Made by a program: the position numbers and the translations under genes. 64,000 nucleotides of DNA from Pseudomonas putida. Lineage in GTDB: Bacteria > Pseudomonadota > Gammaproteobacteria > Pseudomonadales > Pseudomonadaceae. The stretch spans positions 992,001-1,056,000 of the forward strand of contig NZ_CP039371.1 in assembly GCF_005080685.1 (NCBI RefSeq), written 5' to 3'. The notes under the pieces were generated by a model. It did no database searches and had not been told where the DNA came from. It saw only the letters and a program-made list of their open reading frames with translations. Positions 42,074 to 51,886 of the stretch are shown in pieces (the stretch's first letter is position 1; the number at the start of each line of letters is the position of its first letter).

Positions 42074-43240
42074 TCAGTGGCTCGTCCGGTTGGACGACAG
42101 CGCCAGGTTTTCTTCGGATTTACGGGAGCTTTTCAGCTGCGCGATCCACTGCGGATCGAAGCTGCTGAGGTCGTTTTTCATTGGCAGATAACGTTCGGGG
42201 AATTCCCACACCACCACTTGTGGCGCGGCGTCCTTGAAGGCGTCGCTTTGCAGGTACTTGAGCATCGGCAGCAGCGGGCCATGGCCGTCCTCGGCGTAGT
42301 TGGCGACGTCGCTGCGCAGGGCCTGCTGCAGCGCGCCGAGGAAGTTCCAGTGCGGGTTGGCGCTGTAGCTGGTACCTACCAGCGCCACCGGGATCTGGGC
42401 GTCGGCGAACAGGGCATCGCCACCGTCGCCTTCGGCCTCGACTGGACGGGTCTTGCGTTGTTGCAGGTTGTCTGGGGTTGGCAGCAAGTTGCTGAACAGC
42501 GGGTCCAGTGGCAGGAAGTTGGTCAAATCGCCCTTGTACGGGGCGGTGTTGCCGGCTTCGGTGACGAAGGTCTGCGGCTCGCCGCTGAGCATTTTCTGGC
42601 GGCTGACCGCCTCGGCCACTGCCTGCGCCGCGACCTCGGCGCCCATCGGCGTCCAGTGCGTGTCGGTACGCAGGAATACCTGGCCGCGGGTCTTGGCCTG
42701 CTCCATCGGGGCCATCAGGTCGGGGGCGAACACGTTGGCCTGGCGCGCCTGGGCGTGGAACTGGTTGTACAGGTCATCGTGCAAGCTGGCCGGTTGCTCC
42801 TTGCCCATGTACTCGGCATAGAGGCGAGCCTTGGCCGGAACGATCGCCAGCACCAGTTGGCTGCCATGCTTCTGCAGGGTCTCGCGCACACCTTGGATCA
42901 GCGCCAGGTTTTCCTGCATCAGCTGCTCGGCACCGGCGGTGGGCTTGAACTCCTCGTCGCTGAACAGCCATTGGTCGCGGCCCAGCACCACGCCTGGGCG
43001 GCCTTCGTTGAACAGCTTGAAGTCCAGCGCGGCCCAGAGGTTGGTACCCAGGCGCTTGATCGGGAATTGCTCGTCGTAGTGGGTCTCGGCGGCCTTGGCC
43101 AGCTTGCCGTCGAGCAGGGTCATCTGGCCGGTGCGGTTGAAGCTTTCCAGGCCGCCGACCGACCAGGCGCCGAGCCCGACCAGCAGGCCGAGGAACGACA
43201 GCGAATAAGTGATGCGTAATGTCCGGGTCATGGTCGTCAA
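42074..43240 (-). CDS. algJ: AlgJ, alginate O-acetyltransferase
   Basis: A 388-residue SGNH-like acetyltransferase held in the inner membrane by an uncleaved N-terminal signal anchor (about 8-28), with the domain in the periplasm. The catalytic Asp-x-His is DTH (193-195) in RTDTHWTPMG, and the nucleophile Ser lies in GTSYS (289-293). It acts with the membrane protein AlgI, which hands over acetyl groups. The start is 2 bp after the algI stop. It is a paralogue of AlgX, with which it shares the fold. Confidence 0.95.
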   Translation of the reverse strand: MTTMTRTLRITYSLSFLGLLVGLGAWSVGGLESFNRTGQMTLLDGKLAKAAETHYDEQFPIKRLGTNLWAALDFKLFNEGRPGVVLGRDQWLFSDEEFKPTAGAEQLMQENLALIQGVRETLQKHGSQLVLAIVPAKARLYAEYMGKEQPASLHDDLYNQFHAQARQANVFAPDLMAPMEQAKTRGQVFLRTDTHWTPMGAEVAAQAVAEAVSRQKMLSGEPQTFVTEAGNTAPYKGDLTNFLPLDPLFSNLLPTPDNLQQRKTRPVEAEGDGGDALFADAQIPVALVGTSYSANPHWNFLGALQQALRSDVANYAEDGHGPLLPMLKYLQSDAFKDAAPQVVVWEFPERYLPMKNDLSSFDPQWIAQLKSSRKSEENLALSSNRTSH

Positions 43241-43242
43241 CC

Positions 43243-44703
43243 TCAGAACTGGAAGTAAAGGAACGGCGAGTAGCTCTGCGCCGACAGCTTGAGGATCGAG
43301 GCGGCGAACAGCAGCAGGATCAGCGCGCGGCTCATGACCCGGGTCCAGTCCAGGCCGATCGAGCCATCGGTGTTGACCTGCGCCGGTGTGCGCATGGCGG
43401 CCGGCGGGGTGGCGTTGCGGTAGAAATCACGCAGGCCGAAGAACGCCAGGGTGATGTAGGCGATCACCAGGGTCGCCACTTGCAGGCCGGTGAGCTGGGC
43501 GCGGTTGAGTTCCGACAGTTGCCACTCGCCGAAGCTGAACATGGCGCCGTACATGCGGGCGGCGACGTGCAGGTTCTCGGCGCGGAAGATCACCCAGCCG
43601 ATTACCACCAGGAGGAAGGTGACTGCCCATTTGACCGGGTTGAAGCGCTGCGGGTTGGTGTCGATGCCCAGCGCGCGCTCGATCGCCAGCCACATGCCGT
43701 GCCAGGCGCCCCAGATGATGTAGGTGAAGTTGGCACCGTGCCACAGACCGCCCAGCAGCATGGTCAGGAACAGGTTGCGGTAGGTGTTGAAAGTGCCTTT
43801 GCGGTTGCCGCCCAGGGTGATGTACAGGTAGTCGCGCAGCCAGGTCGACAGGCTGATGTGCCAGCGGCGCCAGAACTCGGTGATCGACTGGCTGATGTAG
43901 GGCTGCTTGAAGTTCTCCATGAAGCGGAAGCCCATCATCAGGCCAAGGCCGATGGCCATGTCGCTGTAGCCGGAGAAGTCGAAGTACAGCTGCGCGGTGT
44001 AGGCCAGGGCGCCGAGCCAGGCGTCACCAGTGGTGGGGTTCTGCAGGGCGAAGCAGTGATCGGCGACCACCGCCAGGGTGTCGGCGATGAACACTTTCTT
44101 GATGAAACCCTGCATGAAGCGGGTGCAGCCTTCGGAGAACTTGTCCAGGGTATGGGTGCGGTTGTTGAACTGATCGACCAGGTCCTTGAAGCGCAGCACG
44201 GGGCCGGCGATCAGGTGCGGGAAGATCGCCACGAACGCCGCGAAGTCGATCAGGTTGCGGGTGGCCGGGGTGTCGCCGCGGTACACGTCGATGATGTAGC
44301 TGATCGACTCGAAGATGTAGAACGAGATACCGATCGGCAGCAGCACGTGGGTGAGAATGAACGGCTCCAGGCCAAACGAACTGATGATCGCGTTGAGGCT
44401 GTCGACGCCGAAGTTGGCGTATTTGAAGTAGCCGAGGATCGCCAGGTCGACGCCGACGCCCAGCAGCAGCCAACGCTGTGCGGGCTTGGTGCGCACGCCG
44501 GCGGCACCGACCTTCAGGCCGATCCAGTAGTTCCACAAGGTGACGCCGGCGAACAGGGCCAGGAAGTCCACCCGCCACCAGGCGTAGAAGATGTAGCTGG
44601 CGACCAGCAGCAGCAGGTTGCGATAGCGTTGCCCGCTCAGGTAATACAAGCCGAGGAATATCGGCAAGAACAGGAACAGGAACACGTTGGACGAGAAGAC
44701 CAT
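43243..44703 (-). CDS. algI: AlgI, MBOAT-family acetyl transporter
   Basis: A 486-residue polytopic membrane-bound O-acyltransferase that passes acetyl groups across the inner membrane for alginate acetylation. The active-site His is H322 in GGLWHGANFTY, with a second conserved His at 335 (WGAWHGMWL), the same numbering I recall for P. aeruginosa. Typical MBOAT motifs QLYFDFSGYSDMAIGLGLMM (about 238-257) and WHISLSTWLRDYLYI are intact. A 120-bp spacer with a strong hairpin separates it from algL, the largest gap inside the operon after algD-alg8. Confidence 0.97.
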   Translation of the reverse strand: MVFSSNVFLFLFLPIFLGLYYLSGQRYRNLLLLVASYIFYAWWRVDFLALFAGVTLWNYWIGLKVGAAGVRTKPAQRWLLLGVGVDLAILGYFKYANFGVDSLNAIISSFGLEPFILTHVLLPIGISFYIFESISYIIDVYRGDTPATRNLIDFAAFVAIFPHLIAGPVLRFKDLVDQFNNRTHTLDKFSEGCTRFMQGFIKKVFIADTLAVVADHCFALQNPTTGDAWLGALAYTAQLYFDFSGYSDMAIGLGLMMGFRFMENFKQPYISQSITEFWRRWHISLSTWLRDYLYITLGGNRKGTFNTYRNLFLTMLLGGLWHGANFTYIIWGAWHGMWLAIERALGIDTNPQRFNPVKWAVTFLLVVIGWVIFRAENLHVAARMYGAMFSFGEWQLSELNRAQLTGLQVATLVIAYITLAFFGLRDFYRNATPPAAMRTPAQVNTDGSIGLDWTRVMSRALILLLFAASILKLSAQSYSPFLYFQF

Positions 44704-44786
44704 CCCGGTTCTCCTAATTGTTCACAGCACAGGGCAAAGCGCCCCCCAAACCCCCCACGAATAACGAGGAAGGTCACCATTTTTCC

Positions 44787-44812
44787 GTGGGGGCGGGCGG
44801 GCCCGTCCCCAC
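44787..44812. other. Hairpin in the algL-algI spacer
   Basis: A 12-bp GC-rich stem gtgggggcgggc/gcccgtccccac with a 2-nt loop (one G-T pair). In the operon direction it is followed by GGAAAAATGG, not a T tract, so it is not an intrinsic terminator. It may set mRNA stability between algL and algI. The sequence resembles a worn REP unit. Confidence 0.55.
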
Positions 44813-44823
44813 AGGTACATGCG

Positions 44824-45918
44824 TTATTTCTTCTGCAGCGAGCTTGGGTCGTAGACCCGGGTCAGGTTGCCCCCCAGCCTGAAGCTGTCGAACGGCTGCA
44901 TGCCGCGCTTGCGCAGCACCGTGGCGCCGTTGCAGGTGTAGAGACTGCAGTAGGGCTCGAGCCAGGCGTACTTGCTGTCGATACGCAAGTCGCCCATGTC
45001 CTGCTTGTTACCGCTGCGGGACTGGAACGCGCTCGGATCGAGCGAGCCGACCAGCACCTTCTGCGCCAGGCGTTGCAGGGCGCTGTTGTTCTCGGCACGC
45101 AGGTCCACGCCGTTGGCCTGGGCGAAGCTGGCGATCATCGTCAGCGGCGGCAGGGCATAGTTGTGGTAGGCCAGGGCGCGTTGCTTGCGCTTGAGCTCGT
45201 TGGGCAGGAAACCTTGGTCGTCGACCTGGTTGGCGCCGATCTTGTATTCCTTCACCGCCCAGTCGAACAGGTCGCGGCGGTCGGTGGCCACGGCGGTGGC
45301 CATGACCGACCAGGCGGCCCAGTAGCTATGGTTGTTGATCTTCTCCAGCGGCAGGTCGCTCCAGTCGCGCACGGTCTGCTCGGCCAGGCGGGCGAACCAC
45401 TTCTCGATCACCTCGGCCTCGGCCTGGTGCGCGGCCAGCGGCTGCGAGTTGGAGAACTTCAGGCGCAGCCACGAACCACTCATGCTGCCCAGCGCCCATT
45501 TGCGCATGGACTTGCCGGTGTGGTTGTAGTCGGTCGACAGCAGCGCATTGGCCCGTGCCCAGGTACCGAGCCAGGTCAGGGTGCAGTCGAGCTGCGCGGG
45601 GCGGCCGTCGCGCATGTATTGGCCGACCATCTTGCTCACGCCTTTTTCCAGCGCGGTGATGTCGGCGGTGGAGTCACGGAAGGCTTTTTCCGAGACCAGG
45701 TTGAGCGTCGAGCGGGCCTTGTCCGAGCCTTCGTACTTGCTGCGAAACTGCAGCGCACCGGTGAATGGCGTGGGCGCTGCCTCGCACTTGAAGTTGCCAT
45801 CGCTGGTCTTGAGCTTCTCGATGCCCTCGTAGTAGCCCTGGGGCGGTACCAGGGCGGCATGCGCGGCGCCCCCGAACAGGACCAGGGCGAGAGCGGCGGG
45901 TGTGCATAGACGTTTCAT
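44824..45918 (-). CDS. algL: AlgL, poly(mannuronate) lyase
   Basis: A 364-residue periplasmic alginate lyase that removes misrouted polymer during export. The signal peptide ends near AAHA (about residue 21). The PL5 active-site motif NNHSYW is at 195-200, preceded by the substrate-tunnel Trp/Asn region. It starts 8 bp after the algX stop. The length is slightly under the P. aeruginosa protein but all motifs are intact, so it should be active. Confidence 0.96.
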   Translation of the reverse strand: MKRLCTPAALALVLFGGAAHAALVPPQGYYEGIEKLKTSDGNFKCEAAPTPFTGALQFRSKYEGSDKARSTLNLVSEKAFRDSTADITALEKGVSKMVGQYMRDGRPAQLDCTLTWLGTWARANALLSTDYNHTGKSMRKWALGSMSGSWLRLKFSNSQPLAAHQAEAEVIEKWFARLAEQTVRDWSDLPLEKINNHSYWAAWSVMATAVATDRRDLFDWAVKEYKIGANQVDDQGFLPNELKRKQRALAYHNYALPPLTMIASFAQANGVDLRAENNSALQRLAQKVLVGSLDPSAFQSRSGNKQDMGDLRIDSKYAWLEPYCSLYTCNGATVLRKRGMQPFDSFRLGGNLTRVYDPSSLQKK

Positions 45919-45926
45919 GAGTCACC

Positions 45927-47378
45927 TCACTGGCCCGCTTGCGCAGTCTGCGCAGGCACGGCGTAGTTGTTGCGTTTGCACAGTTTGGCCTCGACCTTCT
46001 GGGTGCCGTTTTCCGGCCCCTGGATCTCGAGTGCCAACAGGTTCTGGCTGGCCCAGTCCTCGTCCTCGCGCATCTGGAAGACGAAGCGGCCGTCGGTGTC
46101 GGAGGTTTCCGGTTTCTCCAGCTTGATGTCCTCGTGGCGACCGTTGAGGTACCACAAGGTGGCTTGCAGGACCTTGACCGAAGGGTCGTCGTACTTGATG
46201 TCCATCTGCAGGTTGCGGTTGATCAGGTTCTTCAGCACGCCGCCCTTGCCGTTGACCATCAGTTCGTTCTTGCCGGGCTTGAGCGTGGCGCTGGCGCTCA
46301 TCTCTGCCGGGCGGGCGTTACAGCCATCGTCGAGCAGGGCGAGGATCTGACGCCAGATGGTTTCCTGGTCCAGGCGGTACAGCGGCGAGAATTCCCAGAT
46401 GAGGATCTTCGGTGGCTTGGTCCGGAATTCCTCGCTGCCCAGGTACTGGATCATCGACCCCTCCAGGCCGCCACCGGGGAAGGCGACGTTGAGCACGTCG
46501 GCACCGATGTACTGCTCGAGGAAACCTGCGAAGTTGTAGTTCTTGCCACTGTGGCTGGTACCCACCAAGGTGATCTCGGCGTTGCCCGAGTCACCGAACA
46601 GGTCGTCGCCGCTGGCCTCGCCACCGTCCTGCGCCTTCGGCTCGGTGGCGAACTGGTCCATGTACTGGATGGCGTAGCGAGTCCCGCAGAGCTGCCCGGC
46701 GACGTTGTGCAAGGTGCCGGTCTTGCCCATGCGCCCGGACACCTTGGTCTCGAATTCCTTGCGCGGGATGCCTTCGAAGGCTGGCATCTGGTGCACTGTG
46801 TCGGCCACGATCTTGGCCGCGCGCTCGGCGCCGTACGGCGTCCAGTGCTGGTCACCGCGGAAGTAGAAGTCCTTGCCCTGGTCGGCGGCGGCCAGTTGCT
46901 CGTTGGTCAGCGGCGACAGGTCGGGCACGTTGTAGCCCATCTTGGCGAAGCGCTGGAGCATGTTCTTGTAGTTGCCCAAGGCCTTCTGGTAGTCGAAGGC
47001 GGCCTTCTCGGCAGGGTTGAGCATGTTGCGGTTCACCAGGCCACGGGTCGGCTGGTACACCACCACCAGTTCCACGCCGCGCTTCTTGAACGCGTCGTGC
47101 ACTTGCTGCAGGCGCTTGTAGCCGCCTGGGGTGGTGTCGAACTCGGTGCGCAGGTCTTCGCGGGTACGGAACAGCCAGTCGCCCTGGGCCTGCACCAGCG
47201 TGGTGAAGTTCTGCTGATAGCGGGTGGTGTAGCGGCTGGCGTCGTGCGCCTCGGGGCACAACTGGCAGCAAGGCTCGGCGGTGAAGCTCGGGGCCTTCAC
47301 CTCGTCGGCGCGCACGCCCTGGCTGATGGCCAGCAGTGCGGCGGACAGGCCCAGCAGTTTCATCAGGTGTGGAGTCAT
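45927..47378 (-). CDS. algX: AlgX, terminal alginate O-acetyltransferase
   Basis: A 483-residue periplasmic protein with an N-terminal SGNH-like domain and a C-terminal carbohydrate-binding module. The signal peptide ends near GVRA (residue 24). The catalytic Asp-x-His is DQH (176-178) in FRGDQHWTPYG, and the Ser is in GTSHS (273-277). The CBM-like half starts about residue 350. AlgX binds polymer and acetylates it, receiving acetyl from AlgJ/AlgI. It starts 13 bp after algG. Confidence 0.96.
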   Translation of the reverse strand: MTPHLMKLLGLSAALLAISQGVRADEVKAPSFTAEPCCQLCPEAHDASRYTTRYQQNFTTLVQAQGDWLFRTREDLRTEFDTTPGGYKRLQQVHDAFKKRGVELVVVYQPTRGLVNRNMLNPAEKAAFDYQKALGNYKNMLQRFAKMGYNVPDLSPLTNEQLAAADQGKDFYFRGDQHWTPYGAERAAKIVADTVHQMPAFEGIPRKEFETKVSGRMGKTGTLHNVAGQLCGTRYAIQYMDQFATEPKAQDGGEASGDDLFGDSGNAEITLVGTSHSGKNYNFAGFLEQYIGADVLNVAFPGGGLEGSMIQYLGSEEFRTKPPKILIWEFSPLYRLDQETIWRQILALLDDGCNARPAEMSASATLKPGKNELMVNGKGGVLKNLINRNLQMDIKYDDPSVKVLQATLWYLNGRHEDIKLEKPETSDTDGRFVFQMREDEDWASQNLLALEIQGPENGTQKVEAKLCKRNNYAVPAQTAQAGQ

Positions 47379-47391
47379 GGTCTGGGCTTCC

Positions 47392-48951
47392 TTAATCGAT
47401 CATTTCGGTCTGGCGTTCGACCGGGTCGATCAGCACGGCTTTCTGCTGGCGTACCAACAGGTCGAGAATTTCGTCCTGGCGTTCGCCCAGCACGCCATTG
47501 AGGGAAATACCGCTGGCCTTGCGCGGGGCGAGCATCTTCACCTTGTACAACTCGACCGACAGCGGCGAGTCGATGGACAAGGGCCCGGAGCCGTTGGCGA
47601 CGAGTTCGCCGCCAACCACGATCAGCGAGACCTTGGTGTCGAACGGGTCGAGGGCGATGTCGCGGTCGGTATCGGACAGGTCCTTGATGTGGCCGTAGAC
47701 GCCCACCAGGCCGTTGGCGAAGGCGATGTTTTCATAGAGGCGGATGTTCACGCTGTTACGCACGCGAATGCCGTGGCGGCGGTTGTTGATCAGCTTGTTG
47801 CCCCAGATCATGTTGTCGCCGCTTTCGTACAGGGTGATGCCGTCGGTGTGGTTGCGGTAGATCTCGTTGTAGGCGATCAGGTTGTTGACGCTGTTACGGT
47901 CGATCACCACACCCGAGAGCTTGTTGTCGTAGCTCTTGTTGTTGATGATCCAGCTGTCGTTGACCTCACGCGAGACGATGATCCCGTGCTTTTTCTTGGT
48001 GCCGTACACCGTGTTGCCGGCGATGATCAGGCGGTGCGAGCGGTCGTGGGGGTCGATGCCGTAGACGATGTTGTCGTGGTAGGTGCTGTCCTTGACCACG
48101 AAGTCGGACGTCTCGTAGCAGTAGAAGCCGTACCACATGTCGCTGAACGTCGAGCCGATGATCCAGCCGGTCGGCTCCGCGCGGCCCATCTGCTTGGCCA
48201 TGTTCGGGGTGTACTGCGAGATGCTCACGCCATAGGACTTGGACTTGGCATACCCGAAACTGGCCATCTTGGTGTTGACGATGTAGGTCTCGGTGCCGCC
48301 CCACGACAGCAGGAACGGGCGGAATGCGCTCGGCGAGCGGAAGGTCGCAGGGCCATTGGCCTGTTCGCGCCAGCCGGTGACCTTGGTGTCGGTGACGAAC
48401 AGCTTGCCGTCGTTGACCATGAACGCGCCGCCTTCCTCGGACAGGCGCAGCTCCTTGACCTTGCCATCGATCTCGAGGATGCCTTTCTGGCCGACCACGA
48501 TCGGCAGCCGTGCCAGGTAGACCCCAGGCTCGACTTCGCGCAGGTACTGGTTGGGCACCTTCTTGCTCAGCTCGGCCAGGTCGATATGGCCGTCGTCGAC
48601 GAAGATCGCCTGGGGGATGCCATGCTGGCGCTGCACCCACTCGGCCGCCTTGTTGTCGCCGCCGACGAATTCCTTGAGGGTGTCCTCCTGGAACATGCGG
48701 CGGATGCTGACCTTGCCCTTGTGGCTGCGGTCGATTTTCTTCTGCACGGCCTCGGCGGTGTAGCCGCTGAGGTCGGGCAGCTTGGGTGGGTCCATGTGCA
48801 GGGGCTCGACCGGCGCGCTGGACACGGTGTAGGTCTTGGCCTGCTGCAGTTCCTTGGCGATGACCGCGGGTTCGGCGGCAACGGCCAGGCCGCTTGCCAG
48901 CAGCAAGGCGCTGGCAAGGAGGCTGTGGCGAAGGTGCGGGTGAAGGTTCAT
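47392..48951 (-). CDS. algG: AlgG, mannuronan C5-epimerase
   Basis: A 519-residue periplasmic epimerase that turns mannuronate into guluronate within the polymer. The signal peptide ends near LAVAA (residue 26). The central right-handed beta-helix (about 210-480) has the catalytic DPHD motif at 300-303 and CASH-type repeats such as YDNKLSGVVIDRNSVNNLIA. It also helps to protect polymer in the secretion scaffold. The gene lies 19 bp after algE and 13 bp before algX. Confidence 0.97.
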   Translation of the reverse strand: MNLHPHLRHSLLASALLLASGLAVAAEPAVIAKELQQAKTYTVSSAPVEPLHMDPPKLPDLSGYTAEAVQKKIDRSHKGKVSIRRMFQEDTLKEFVGGDNKAAEWVQRQHGIPQAIFVDDGHIDLAELSKKVPNQYLREVEPGVYLARLPIVVGQKGILEIDGKVKELRLSEEGGAFMVNDGKLFVTDTKVTGWREQANGPATFRSPSAFRPFLLSWGGTETYIVNTKMASFGYAKSKSYGVSISQYTPNMAKQMGRAEPTGWIIGSTFSDMWYGFYCYETSDFVVKDSTYHDNIVYGIDPHDRSHRLIIAGNTVYGTKKKHGIIVSREVNDSWIINNKSYDNKLSGVVIDRNSVNNLIAYNEIYRNHTDGITLYESGDNMIWGNKLINNRRHGIRVRNSVNIRLYENIAFANGLVGVYGHIKDLSDTDRDIALDPFDTKVSLIVVGGELVANGSGPLSIDSPLSVELYKVKMLAPRKASGISLNGVLGERQDEILDLLVRQQKAVLIDPVERQTEMID

Positions 48952-48970
48952 GACAGGTCCTCTCCCGGCG

Positions 48971-50449
48971 TCAGAAGCGCCAAATCACATCGACGAAGGC
49001 GCGGTGCATGTACGAGTCTGCTTCCTTGCCGTAGGCATCGCCCGGCTTGAACACACCGGCGCGCAGGCGCACCAGGGCGGACGGCTCGTCGATCGCCTGG
49101 CTCATCGACGCCGGCAGCAGGCCCTGCTTGAAGTACTTGGTGACGACCACGTCCATTTCCTGGCCGAGGTCTTTCTCGCCATCGACCAGCGGGCGGTTCA
49201 CGCCGTTGTCGTTGACCACTGCGTTGATGCCGCTGGAGCCGATGTTCTGCTGGTCGTCGACGCGCCAGAACTTGTGGTAGATGACGCTGGCGTCGTAGTC
49301 CTCGCGCAGCTGCCAGGAGGCGAACAGGGTGGCGGCCTGCAGGTTGCCGAGTTCGCCGCGGAAGGCTTCGCCGAAGCGATGCACGCGCGAGCGGGTACCG
49401 GTGAAGTTGGAGCGGTTGCTCTCGAGGCCGGTCTGCTCGAAGTTGTTCGAGCCGTCGTCGCCGCCACCGCCGCTACCACGGGCATAGGCCGCGCCGATCT
49501 GCCATTGCGGATCCAGGCGCAGGCGGATACCGAGGTCGGTGGCCCAGGCATTGACGTCGCCGCTCTGCTTGCCGGTGGCGACCCGATCGTCACCGACTTG
49601 CTGGGTGCTCAAGGTGTCGCGATCGCCGGTCAGCCAGGTGACGCTGCCCCAGTAGTTGACGGTGTGGTCGTTGCGCCAGTTGTAGGCGTCGCTGTTGGCC
49701 TCCAGGCCCAGCCAGGTGAGGTCGCCGGTACGCGTCTTGTCCAGCCCGTCGACGGTTTCGCCGGGGTTCTTCAGGCTGCCGCCGTCATGGGTATGGTGTG
49801 CGCGCAGGCCGACCCAGTGGCCGGGTGTCCATTGCGCGGCGACGTTGCCGTAGACGTGGGTGCGGTCCTTGTCCTCGGGCGCCAGTTCAGTGAGGTCGGT
49901 GCGGTATTCACTGAAGCGCTGGGCCACGCCCAGGTCGGCCTTGAGCAGGGTGGTGTCGAAGGTCCAGTTCAGCGCTTCGATGTTGGTGTCGCGCCACATG
50001 CCGTCGTCGCTGCGCAGGCGCTGGCGACCCAGGCGCAGTTGCTCACCCGGGTAGGCGGTGAGGCCGCTGTAGCCGACCCAGAACTCGCGCAGGGCCAGGT
50101 AGCTCTTGTCCTGTTCGCGCCCGTCGACGGCGGTGTCGGTGCTGCTGCCATCGTCGTTCTGGCGCAGGGTGTCGGTCTCGATGGTGTCGGTGGCGGTCAC
50201 TGCCTGGCCCATCGCGTAGGCGCTCCAGTTGCCGCGCTCGCCATACACCCAAGGGCGCAGGTCGAGACCCAGGCCGTTGACATCGCCACCGGAGCGGGTG
50301 CCCAGGTCGCGGTCGTCTTCCGATTGGCCGGTGATCTTCACGTCGAGGCCGAAGTTCTTCTGGGCGGTCATGTCTGCAAGGGTCGGGCACGACCACAGCA
50401 GGGCGAAGCTCAGGCCGATGCCGGCTTTCACGAAGGGGTTGAGCGTCAT
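48971..50449 (-). CDS. algE: AlgE, outer-membrane alginate exporter
   Basis: A 492-residue outer-membrane beta-barrel (18 strands in P. aeruginosa AlgE) with an Arg/Lys-lined pore for the anionic polymer. The signal peptide ends near CPTLA (residue 25), and the C-terminal strand ends in Phe (VDVIWRF), as needed for BAM recognition. Loops are Asp/Gly/Ser-rich ([14 protein letters not shown]). ATG 50449 overlaps the algK stop by 4 bp, fitting the physical AlgK-AlgE partnership. Confidence 0.96.
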   Translation of the reverse strand: MTLNPFVKAGIGLSFALLWSCPTLADMTAQKNFGLDVKITGQSEDDRDLGTRSGGDVNGLGLDLRPWVYGERGNWSAYAMGQAVTATDTIETDTLRQNDDGSSTDTAVDGREQDKSYLALREFWVGYSGLTAYPGEQLRLGRQRLRSDDGMWRDTNIEALNWTFDTTLLKADLGVAQRFSEYRTDLTELAPEDKDRTHVYGNVAAQWTPGHWVGLRAHHTHDGGSLKNPGETVDGLDKTRTGDLTWLGLEANSDAYNWRNDHTVNYWGSVTWLTGDRDTLSTQQVGDDRVATGKQSGDVNAWATDLGIRLRLDPQWQIGAAYARGSGGGGDDGSNNFEQTGLESNRSNFTGTRSRVHRFGEAFRGELGNLQAATLFASWQLREDYDASVIYHKFWRVDDQQNIGSSGINAVVNDNGVNRPLVDGEKDLGQEMDVVVTKYFKQGLLPASMSQAIDEPSALVRLRAGVFKPGDAYGKEADSYMHRAFVDVIWRF

Positions 50450-51873
50450 AGCGAATCCTCACCATCTACTGCTTGGTCGTCGTCTTGCATGGCCTCCAGG
50501 GCCAGGGTGCTATCGGCGCCATGGGCCATGTTGCCGCGTGCCTGGGTTTCCTGGTCGAGCAGACGTTGGGCCTGGCTGCGCTGGTCTGGCGTGAGCTGCG
50601 TGTCGATCTGTTGCAGCAGTTCGGTGGACTGCGGCGTCGGGTTGAGCTGCGAGAGCTTGGCGAATACCCAGGCATTGGTGTTGTCGGTGCGCACGCCGCG
50701 GCCCTCGGCAAACAGCTGGGCCAGGGCGTAGTCGGCGCTGTTCTGGCCGCCACGGGCGGCGACCAGCAGGTGGTCGACGGCCTTTTGCGGCTCGACGCTG
50801 CCCAGGTAGCCACGGCGGTACAACTGGCCCAGGTAGTAGTGGCCACTGAGCTCGCCGGCATCGGCTGCAGCTTGCAGGTGCTGCTCGGCTTTCTTGGCGT
50901 CGGCCGGCACCGCCTTGCCTTCGTAGTAGAGGCGACCCAGCAGCAATTCGGCGCGCGGCTGCTCGGCTTCGCGGCCCTTGTCGATGTAGGCCATCAGCTG
51001 GTCGGTGTCGCCCAGCTCGGGGAAGTCGTAGAGCAACTGTGCCAGGCTGACCCACGAGGCGGGGTTGGCCGGGGCCACTTGTTCGAGCAGAGCCTTGGCG
51101 GTGTTCTCGTCGGTCTGGCCGAGGCTGCGGTCGGCCAGTACGCGGGCGACGCTGTCGACGCGTGTGGCCGGCACCACGCCTCTGGCGTAGGCGGACTTGA
51201 GTTGGTCGATCAAGGCGGCCTGCTGGTCGGGTTGGGCACGCTTCTGGTACACGGTGGCCAGTTCCACGTAGCAGATGTCGGTGCTGCTCAGTGCCGCCTT
51301 GCAGATCTGCTCAACTTCGCCCAGGTGCTGGTCGTAGGTGCCCTGGGTGCGATACAGCAGGACCTGGGCCAGGCCCGCTTCCGGATTGCCGGCGGCGCGC
51401 CATTGGTCGATCTGTTGCTGGGCGTTGACGTTGGGGAAGCTCTGCGGGTATTGCAGGTAGAGCATCGCCAGTGGAATCAGGGTATTGCCTTCGCCTTGCT
51501 TGGCAGCCAGCTTGAGCAGGGTCTCGGCTTCTTCACGTTCGGCCTGGGTGCTGTCGGGCTTGGCGACCAGCAGGCGGCCGAGGCGCGCCTGGGCACGGGA
51601 CGAGGTGGCAGCCGCGGCGCGGTAGGTGGCCTCGGCTTCACGCATCTGCTTGGGATCGCGCGAGGCGACCTGGACATCGGCCAGGCCTACCTGCGCATCG
51701 CTGTAGCCGAGGTCGGCCAGGGCTTTGTAGTTGCGCTCGGCCAGGGCGGTGTCGCCGCGCTTGAGCGCCTCGTTGGCCAGGCGCTGGTCTGGCAGGCCGG
51801 CACAGCCGGCCAGGGCGATGGCCGCTGCCAGGGCGCAGAGGCCCAGGCTCGCGCTTTTCTTGTGGGGAATCAT
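50446..51873 (-). CDS. algK: AlgK, outer-membrane TPR lipoprotein
   Basis: A 475-residue lipoprotein made almost entirely of Sel1/TPR-like helical repeats (for example [18 protein letters not shown] and [17 protein letters not shown]). The lipobox is ALAGC (acylated Cys about residue 25). It places AlgE in the outer membrane and links it to the AlgX/Alg44 scaffold. ATG 51873 ([13 protein letters not shown]) was preferred over an in-frame start eight codons upstream because AGAGGATC lies at suitable distance and the signal peptide begins there. Confidence 0.95.
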   Translation of the reverse strand: MIPHKKSASLGLCALAAAIALAGCAGLPDQRLANEALKRGDTALAERNYKALADLGYSDAQVGLADVQVASRDPKQMREAEATYRAAAATSSRAQARLGRLLVAKPDSTQAEREEAETLLKLAAKQGEGNTLIPLAMLYLQYPQSFPNVNAQQQIDQWRAAGNPEAGLAQVLLYRTQGTYDQHLGEVEQICKAALSSTDICYVELATVYQKRAQPDQQAALIDQLKSAYARGVVPATRVDSVARVLADRSLGQTDENTAKALLEQVAPANPASWVSLAQLLYDFPELGDTDQLMAYIDKGREAEQPRAELLLGRLYYEGKAVPADAKKAEQHLQAAADAGELSGHYYLGQLYRRGYLGSVEPQKAVDHLLVAARGGQNSADYALAQLFAEGRGVRTDNTNAWVFAKLSQLNPTPQSTELLQQIDTQLTPDQRSQAQRLLDQETQARGNMAHGADSTLALEAMQDDDQAVDGEDSL

Positions 51874-51886
51874 CGCAGAGATCCTC

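Noticed and set aside
39900..45909. Very long plus-strand open frames (over 600 and 890 codons) opposite algA to algL
   Set aside because: They mirror the minus-strand alginate genes, have His/Gln/Val-rich low-complexity translations and no ribosome binding sites; they arise from high GC at third codon positions.
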